From Paenibacillus oryzisoli (GTDB taxonomy: Bacteria; Bacillota; Bacilli; Paenibacillales; NBRC-103111), in the NCBI RefSeq assembly GCF_001653565.1, contig NZ_LYPB01000046.1, forward strand, positions 1 to 64,000: DNA of 64,000 bases. The letters are read 5' to 3'. Shown here one piece after another: positions 59,836 to 64,000 of this stretch; position 1 is the first letter of the stretch, and the number at the start of each line of letters is the position of its first letter. Under the pieces are notes generated by a model. That model did no database searches, was not told where the DNA came from, and saw only the letters and a list, made by a program, of their open reading frames with translations. The translations under genes were made by a program, and so were the position numbers.

Positions 59836-60130
59836 ACCTAGATTCACCTTTAATTTATGCAGATTTGACTTTGGCAGTCAATGAAAGCGCATACAATCAG
59901 TGAAGACGTTGATTATCCTATACTTTGCTAAGGCTAAGACGTTCATGCCCATTTCCACCATAGGAAACGACGAAATCCATCCGGTATACTTACACTTCCA
60001 CTTCGCGGAGAAGGACTCATTCCCCATTTCCACCACTAGCACAAACCTCTCGTCACTTCCTGAGGAGGGGAGGCCTTTTCCCAACTTCAAAAGGATCACA
60101 CTATAGTCACAAGGGCACGCTAAAAAGTGT

Positions 60131-60156
60131 AAAACCTTCAATTGCTTGAAGGTTTT
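60131..60156 (-). terminator. terminator after the VOC gene, probably bidirectional
   Basis: AAAACCTTCAA (60131-60141) and TTGAAGGTTTT (60146-60156) form a perfect stem with a 4-base loop, flanked by T-runs on both sides. It lies 44 bp beyond the stop at 60200. Confidence 0.82.
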
Positions 60157-60199
60157 TAAGTATTTCTACGTGCTCCACGGCTGCTGATATGTTGTTGGG

Positions 60200-60571
60200 T
60201 TACGTTCGATAATACGACAATACCCAGCAGACACCATTTCGATCCGTAACGATGGCAAGCAGTCCGTTGAACGGCGCTTCATACATGTCCACGTTAATTG
60301 AACCACCAGCGGCAAGCTCACTGTAGATGCTTCGGTACGCTTCTTCTTTCTCGATAGTTACGAACACTCTCACGTAATCGCCCTTCAAAGTTGGCTTTGC
60401 CGCTAACGTGTCAGCAAACTTAAGGATGGCCCCTTCGACATGTATGTCCGCGTTCAGCACTACTTCCCCTTGCTTGCGCAATATCGTGATCTCGCCACCA
60501 AAAATACGTTGGTAATACTCGATCTCATCCTTGCAGTTTTCTACCACGATAAAAGGAATAGCTTTCATCAT
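60200..60571 (-). CDS. VOC-family (PhnB-like) protein
   Basis: About 123 residues, a single glyoxalase/bleomycin-resistance fold: AIPFIVVENCKDEIEYYQRIFGG at the start, then ILKFADTL and a C-terminal NGLLAIVTDRNGVCWVLSYY. It resembles PhnB-type proteins of unknown substrate. ATG at 60571 has GAGGAGG 6 bp upstream; the ATG at 60568 is also possible. It is transcribed with or next to the MarR gene. Confidence 0.85.
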   Translation of the reverse strand: MMKAIPFIVVENCKDEIEYYQRIFGGEITILRKQGEVVLNADIHVEGAILKFADTLAAKPTLKGDYVRVFVTIEKEEAYRSIYSELAAGGSINVDMYEAPFNGLLAIVTDRNGVCWVLSYYRT

Positions 60572-60691
60572 ATGCATCCTCCTCACAATTGGTTGCTCAA
60601 TTTAGAATGTTGCTGTGTTGCTGTGCTTCTGCTTCTCCACCTTGCCTGCTTCCCACCCCACCCCACTCCGATCTTGCGACTACTCCCACTT

Positions 60692-61198
60692 CTACTCCTG
60701 CTCGGTCAGATTGTACAGTACGATTTTCAAGAGGCTAAGCATCTGGTCATACTCCGCATCGGTGATGCCTCTTCTCGTTTTATTTTTGACACGTGCTAGC
60801 GCTTCCTGTACCTTGGGCACCACCTCTTGCCCCGCTTCTGTCAAAAATAGCAACTGATAGCGGTTGTCGGAGCTATCTACTTCCCTCCGTACATACCCTT
60901 CTGTTTCTAGCTTGGAAATAGCTTTGGCGGTAGTCGTCTTATCGATAAGCAGCTTCTCGCTCAGCGCTTTCTGCGTAATTGGCTGCCCAAACGAGATGGC
61001 CATGAGAAAAATATATTGCCCGCTTCCGATTCGATACGGTGCCAACTCGGCTGAGATCGCTATCTGCATATGGCGGTAAATCGCTGAAATGTATTGGCCG
61101 TGTGATTCTGATGCTGGCACTCCTTCGTCATTGTTACTCCATCGGTGACTCAGTTTACCTTCCCCCTCAAAATAGGATGCTATTGCAACTAATTTCAT
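60692..61198 (-). CDS. MarR-family transcriptional regulator
   Basis: 168 residues. The winged helix is clear (ITQKALSEKLLIDKTTTAKA, ISKLETEGYVRREVDSSDNR, then the wing). The N-terminal 35 residues are unusual for the family, and the start is weakly supported: ATG at 61198 has no clear Shine-Dalgarno, and a GAGGGGG is found just inside. The start may be later, near residue 27-35. The neighbour 105 bp downstream on the same strand is the VOC gene, a common pairing for stress-type MarR proteins. Confidence 0.85.
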   Translation of the reverse strand: MKLVAIASYFEGEGKLSHRWSNNDEGVPASESHGQYISAIYRHMQIAISAELAPYRIGSGQYIFLMAISFGQPITQKALSEKLLIDKTTTAKAISKLETEGYVRREVDSSDNRYQLLFLTEAGQEVVPKVQEALARVKNKTRRGITDAEYDQMLSLLKIVLYNLTEQE

Positions 61199-61228
61199 TG
61201 TATGCCATATAGGATGTTATTGCAACTA
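61172..61228. promoter_or_regulatory. 20-bp direct repeat at the MarR start
   Basis: ATAGGATGCTATTGCAACTA (61172-61191) and ATAGGATGTTATTGCAACTA (61209-61228) differ at one position and are 37 bp apart. One lies upstream of and the other overlaps the first codons of the MarR gene. Each contains TTGCAA. This is a good candidate for autoregulatory operators. Confidence 0.6.
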
Positions 61229-61257
61229 TTATTTTATCAAGAATGACCATATGAACT

Positions 61258-61452
61258 CGTCAAAGTTGCAAAAAAGCACTTATTTGGGGAATTTCCACCC
61301 AAATATAGTCAAATAAGTGCAAAAAGGCATCCTTGAGACCCCATCCGAGGGCATAAGGACGCCTGAAGGCAGAAACAGTTGCCTATTTGCACTTATTTCA
61401 GTTAAGAGAATGAATTCGATGCAAAAGGTTGCCTATTTGCACTTTTGCTAGG
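61258..61452. repeat. dispersed gcaaaaaggca / tgcctatttgcac repeats
   Basis: Contains caaaaaagcacttattt, aagtgcaaaaaggcatcc, gttgcctatttgcactta and ggttgcctatttgcacttt. It has the same make-up as 25198-25392. A hairpin TAGGGGC/GCCCCTA (61449-61465) follows it without a T-run. Confidence 0.75.
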
Positions 61453-61490
61453 GGCATAGCCCCTACCTATTGCCTCTGTACCCGTCAATG

Positions 61491-62372
61491 TTACTGATGA
61501 TTACGTTTAGCTTCTACGCCTAGAGCAAGAGATCCTCGCAAACCTGAGTTCGTTCCTAACCCAGGAGGTACAATATAGGTATTAATGTTCTCCATTAAAG
61601 ATTCCGTCCGGATATAACCATTCAAGATCTTCTGAACATGCGTACGGATGAGTGGGAATAAATGAGCTTGCTGCATCACGCCACCGCCCAGAATAATCTT
61701 CTTCGGTGACATCATGAGTATGGTAGAACTAATCGATTGCGCTAAGTAGTAAGCTTCCAGATCCCATGCTGGATGATCAACAGGTAACTCGCTGCCCTTC
61801 ACTCCCCAGCGTTGTTCGATGGCTGGCCCCGCGGCCACTCCCTCTAAACAATCTCCATGATAAGGGCATGTCCCCTGAAAGCTATCACTTGAATGGGGTC
61901 TAATCATCACATGCCCACCTTCGGGATGAACAAGGCCATGGACTAAACGCCCTTCCATATACACACCTACGCCGATTCCAGTACCGACCGTATAGTAGAC
62001 ACAACTATCAAGACCTTGTGCAGCTCCCCATTTGGCTTCTCCGAAAGCAGCAGCATTAACATCCGTGTCCCAGCCGTAAGGGACATCGAAGGACTGTCTC
62101 AATTTGCCCAATACATCGTAATTACCCCAGCCCGGCTTCGGCGTTGTTGTGATATAGCCATATAAAGGACTGCTTGGATCAACATTGATAGGTCCGAAAG
62201 ATCCGATACCAATCGCTGCCACATGTTTATCTGCAAAATAATCAATTACCTTCTGCAATGTCTGCTCGGGATGTTCCGTTGGAAAACTAATTCGATCCTC
62301 AATGATACCTTCTTCATTTCCGATCCCACAAACGAACTTGGTTCCCCCTGCTTCAATGGCTCCATAACGCAC
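61491..62372 (-). CDS. ROK-family sugar kinase (fructokinase type)
   Basis: 293 residues. ROK ATP-binding start YGAIEAGGTKFVCGIG, IGIGSFGPINVDP, catalytic DTDVNAAAFGEAKWG and the zinc site HPEGGH with CPYHGDCLEGVAAGPA. This set matches the YdhR/GmuE fructokinase subgroup. The start is GTG with AGGAGG 9 bp upstream. It stands downstream of the GH105 gene and after a palindromic repeat array, and could phosphorylate a liberated ketose. Confidence 0.92.
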   Translation of the reverse strand: MRYGAIEAGGTKFVCGIGNEEGIIEDRISFPTEHPEQTLQKVIDYFADKHVAAIGIGSFGPINVDPSSPLYGYITTTPKPGWGNYDVLGKLRQSFDVPYGWDTDVNAAAFGEAKWGAAQGLDSCVYYTVGTGIGVGVYMEGRLVHGLVHPEGGHVMIRPHSSDSFQGTCPYHGDCLEGVAAGPAIEQRWGVKGSELPVDHPAWDLEAYYLAQSISSTILMMSPKKIILGGGVMQQAHLFPLIRTHVQKILNGYIRTESLMENINTYIVPPGLGTNSGLRGSLALGVEAKRNHQ

Positions 62373-62431
62373 GATGTCATTCCTCCTACAGTGTCTATGA
62401 AGTCGATTTTATCACAACCGTTTCGCCTAGA

Positions 62432-62683
62432 GATAGTCGAACTTTTCGACGATCTCGTCCCATCAGGCGCCATTCCTCACTGTGATAGTCGATTTTCTCG
62501 ACTATCTCGCCCCTCTGTCGCCATTACACATAGAGATAGTCGAATTTTTCGACTATCTCGCCCCTTCAGGCGCCTTTCCGCACAAAGATAGCCGAATTCT
62601 TCGACTATCTCGCCCCTTCAGGCGCCATTTCGCACTGTGATAGTCGATTTCTTCGACGATCTCGTCCCTTTCAGGCGCTTCAC
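62432..62683. repeat. 52-bp tandem array with a palindrome in every unit
   Basis: Five units with starts at 62432, 62484, 62535, 62587 and 62639. Each has the hairpin GATAGTCGA-N5-TCGACTATC (variants in the first and last) followed by tcgccccttcaggcgcc-type sequence. The array lies between the GH105 stop codon and the kinase start, and the last unit overlaps the stop codon. It is not CRISPR because the part between palindromes is conserved too. Confidence 0.92.
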
Positions 62684-63750
62684 TCTACCGCAAGTCTCAT
62701 AACCTCTGTCAGCATCAGGATTGGCAGCGCTTGGCCATAGGTCATCGGGCAAAGTTCTATCCTGCGGTACGCCTCCAAAGTCTCTCCCATTCCGGTCCCA
62801 TAAGAAACATTATGGACCGTTCCGTCCTCGGAGATTTGAGAGATGACGGCTTCAGCGGCCCTGCGCCCCAGAGGGAGATAACGGGCGTCCAGGTAGCCCA
62901 ATCGGACAGCCTTTAGAATCCCGTAGGAGAAGCCTGCGGTAGCAGATGTTTCCACATACGATGTGGGATCATCCAGCAAGGTGTGCCACATGCCGTCTTG
63001 ATGCTGCAGCTTCTCGAGTGCAGCTACCTGCGCTTGCAGGGCATCCAGAAGGAACCGCTCCACACCCGGATCCAAGTCGTCAACAATATCCAGGTAATCC
63101 ACGACCCCGGCCGTATACCAACAATTTCCCCGAGCCCAGAGAGCCTCAGCAAAGTGATGGCGCCCCTCAAAGCTCCAGCCGTGATACCAGAGCCCGGTTT
63201 TGCGATCTGTTAAATATTTAATATGAACGAGGAATTGCCGTACCGATTCTGCCAAATAATCCTCACGCTCAAATAACTTGCCTGCCCTCGCTAAGAAAAG
63301 CACCGTCATGAACAAGGTGTCATCCCACAGCTGACCTTGGTTGACGTTCCCGGAAACAATGTGCTGCAACCCGTTTTCTTCCGTGCGAGGCATCTCCTCC
63401 ATGATCCATTTTGCCCACTCCCGACAAAGATCCAAGAAATCCTCACGGCCTGTTTCCTCAGCAAGAAAGCTTAATGTCAGCATCGGACAGAGTGTATTCA
63501 CATTCTTTTCCGGCAACCCCTTACTCATATTGAGCTCAAACCACGCAACAAGGAAATCCCGTACATCCGTCTCCCCTGTCTCCCGATAGTATTTATATAG
63601 CCCATACAAGCCTACGCCTTGGGCCCATTCCCACGTATCCATTGCGATAATACTAATCGGGCATTCTTCCACCAGTCCTGTATCGTTCCCTAGATGTTTC
63701 ATCCTGTAGGCTACTTTGTTAATTAGCGCGCTAACGGCGGCTTTATCCAT
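62680..63750 (-). CDS. GH105-family unsaturated uronyl hydrolase
   Basis: About 356 residues, cytoplasmic (alpha/alpha)6 barrel. WEWAQGVGLYGLYKYY, NVNQGQLWDDTLFMTVLFLA (catalytic Asp), WYHGWSFEGRHHFAEALWARGNCWY and SATAGFSYGILKAVRLGYLD are typical GH105 signatures. Identity to the GH105 at 55409-56542 looks low, so they probably cleave different unsaturated products. ATG at 63750 has AAGGAAGG 10 bp upstream; a TTG at 63756 is also possible. It is divergent from the AraC gene at 63901. Confidence 0.92.
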   Translation of the reverse strand: MDKAAVSALINKVAYRMKHLGNDTGLVEECPISIIAMDTWEWAQGVGLYGLYKYYRETGETDVRDFLVAWFELNMSKGLPEKNVNTLCPMLTLSFLAEETGREDFLDLCREWAKWIMEEMPRTEENGLQHIVSGNVNQGQLWDDTLFMTVLFLARAGKLFEREDYLAESVRQFLVHIKYLTDRKTGLWYHGWSFEGRHHFAEALWARGNCWYTAGVVDYLDIVDDLDPGVERFLLDALQAQVAALEKLQHQDGMWHTLLDDPTSYVETSATAGFSYGILKAVRLGYLDARYLPLGRRAAEAVISQISEDGTVHNVSYGTGMGETLEAYRRIELCPMTYGQALPILMLTEVMRLAVE

Positions 63751-63900
63751 ATGCAATCATCCTTCCTTCTTATCTTCATGCCCATTATAAAAAAAAGAAG
63801 GCGTGACCATTCTTGCATTATTGGACGAATTACATGCATTTTTGTGATATTCTTAACTAGGTAACAGATACGGGCTGACAAGGAGCAGGAAACGAGACGA

Positions 63901-64000
63901 TGGTATATAAAAAGGTTAAAAACGCCTATACCGAGAATGTGCGGCTAGAGCATAACTTCGGAGCCGACTGGCATATGGACTATTATCACTTTCACAATGT
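63901..64000 (+). CDS. partial gene, N-terminus of an AraC-type regulator with cupin domain (probable)
   Basis: The reading frame is open from ATG at 63901 to the window edge: MVYKKVKNAYTENVRLEHNF, ending in HMDYYHFHN. The HFHN motif is typical of the start of the cupin domain in AraC-family regulators, and a divergent AraC-type gene would be usual next to a GH105 gene. AGGA lies upstream of the ATG. Only 33 residues are present, so the family call is provisional. Confidence 0.55.

Noticed and set aside
59900-60106. 68-codon open frame upstream of the riboswitch promoter (plus strand), and an antisense one of 87 codons
   Set aside because: No Shine-Dalgarno, no similarity to known families, and they overlap each other.
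62432-62683. CRISPR-like array of 52-bp repeats
   Set aside because: The sequences between the palindromes are themselves conserved from unit to unit, there are only five units, and there are no cas genes nearby.
1-64000. tRNA genes, rRNA genes or a complete insertion sequence
   Set aside because: No cloverleaf with the usual GTTCRANYC arm, no rRNA stretches and no transposase motif were seen by eye; a tRNA or Rfam scan would be needed to exclude small ones.

Overview
The window looks like chromosome of a Paenibacillus-type, endospore-forming Firmicute. The reasons are a moderate GC content, strong AGGAGG-type ribosome binding sites, a Spo0E-family phosphatase, an SLH-domain surface protein, a c-di-AMP (ydaO/yuaA) riboswitch, CcpA-type cre sites, and a very high density of glycan-uptake loci built from lipoprotein binding proteins, LplB/LplC-type permeases and YesM/YesN or membrane-AraC regulators. 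No tRNA, rRNA, CRISPR array or complete transposase gene was found.

Layout. (1) 1-6.5 kb: a possible group II intron end at the left edge, an orphan amino-acid-type binding lipoprotein, a 1323-residue secreted beta-helix/CBM protein and a membrane-anchored SurA/PrsA-like foldase. (2) 7.2-14.4 kb: a sugar ABC system (binding protein, YesN-like regulator and YesM-like kinase on the minus strand, two permeases on the plus strand). (3) 14.4-19.1 kb: EcsC protein, a tiny Arg/His/Ser/Gly-rich protein, a Ser/Thr kinase and two MFS transporters. (4) 19.9-30.3 kb: a fucose-glycan-type locus (SGNH hydrolase, binding protein, two permeases, membrane AraC regulator, GH95 glycosidase). (5) 30.7-32.1 kb: SLH protein. 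(6) 33.3-46.6 kb: a long minus-strand operon joining an Opp/Dpp-type ABC importer to HAD, LacI, Gfo/Idh/MocA, ThuA, GDPD-like and DUF5054 (GH38-like) genes, preceded by three LacI-type operators. (7) 47.0-51.7 kb: TetR, DJ-1 fusion, DUF2306, RMD1/DUF155, alpha-CTD-like zinc protein, acidic protein and Spo0E-like genes. (8) 51.9-56.5 kb: PL8 lyase, AraC regulator and GH105 hydrolase. (9) 57.0-59.8 kb: an ABC-2 exporter operon under a c-di-AMP riboswitch. (10) 60.2-64.0 kb: VOC protein, MarR regulator, ROK sugar kinase, second GH105 hydrolase and the start of an AraC gene.

How the genes fit together. Two pairs of promoters in this window share identical motif spacing. In one pair, two ATCTTAAMAA-type sites 21 bp apart lie upstream of the foldase gene and of the binding-protein gene, next to the YesM/YesN-like pair. 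In the other, three GTAC-type sites at 20 and 23 bp spacing, followed by a conserved -10, lie upstream of the permease operon and of GH95, flanking the membrane AraC gene. Each pair therefore probably defines a small local regulon that couples extracellular breakdown, import and trimming of one glycan. CcpA-type sites overlap or adjoin several of these promoters.

The intergenic space is unusual. It holds several repeat families: a hairpin-forming TGGAAAA-CTACAGTTA element, a 387-bp tandem duplication, a 49-bp and a 52-bp tandem array, hexanucleotide microsatellites, and a gcaaaaaggca/tgcctatttgcac element. Short in-frame tandem repeats inside two enzyme genes suggest the same slippage or duplication process also acts on coding DNA.
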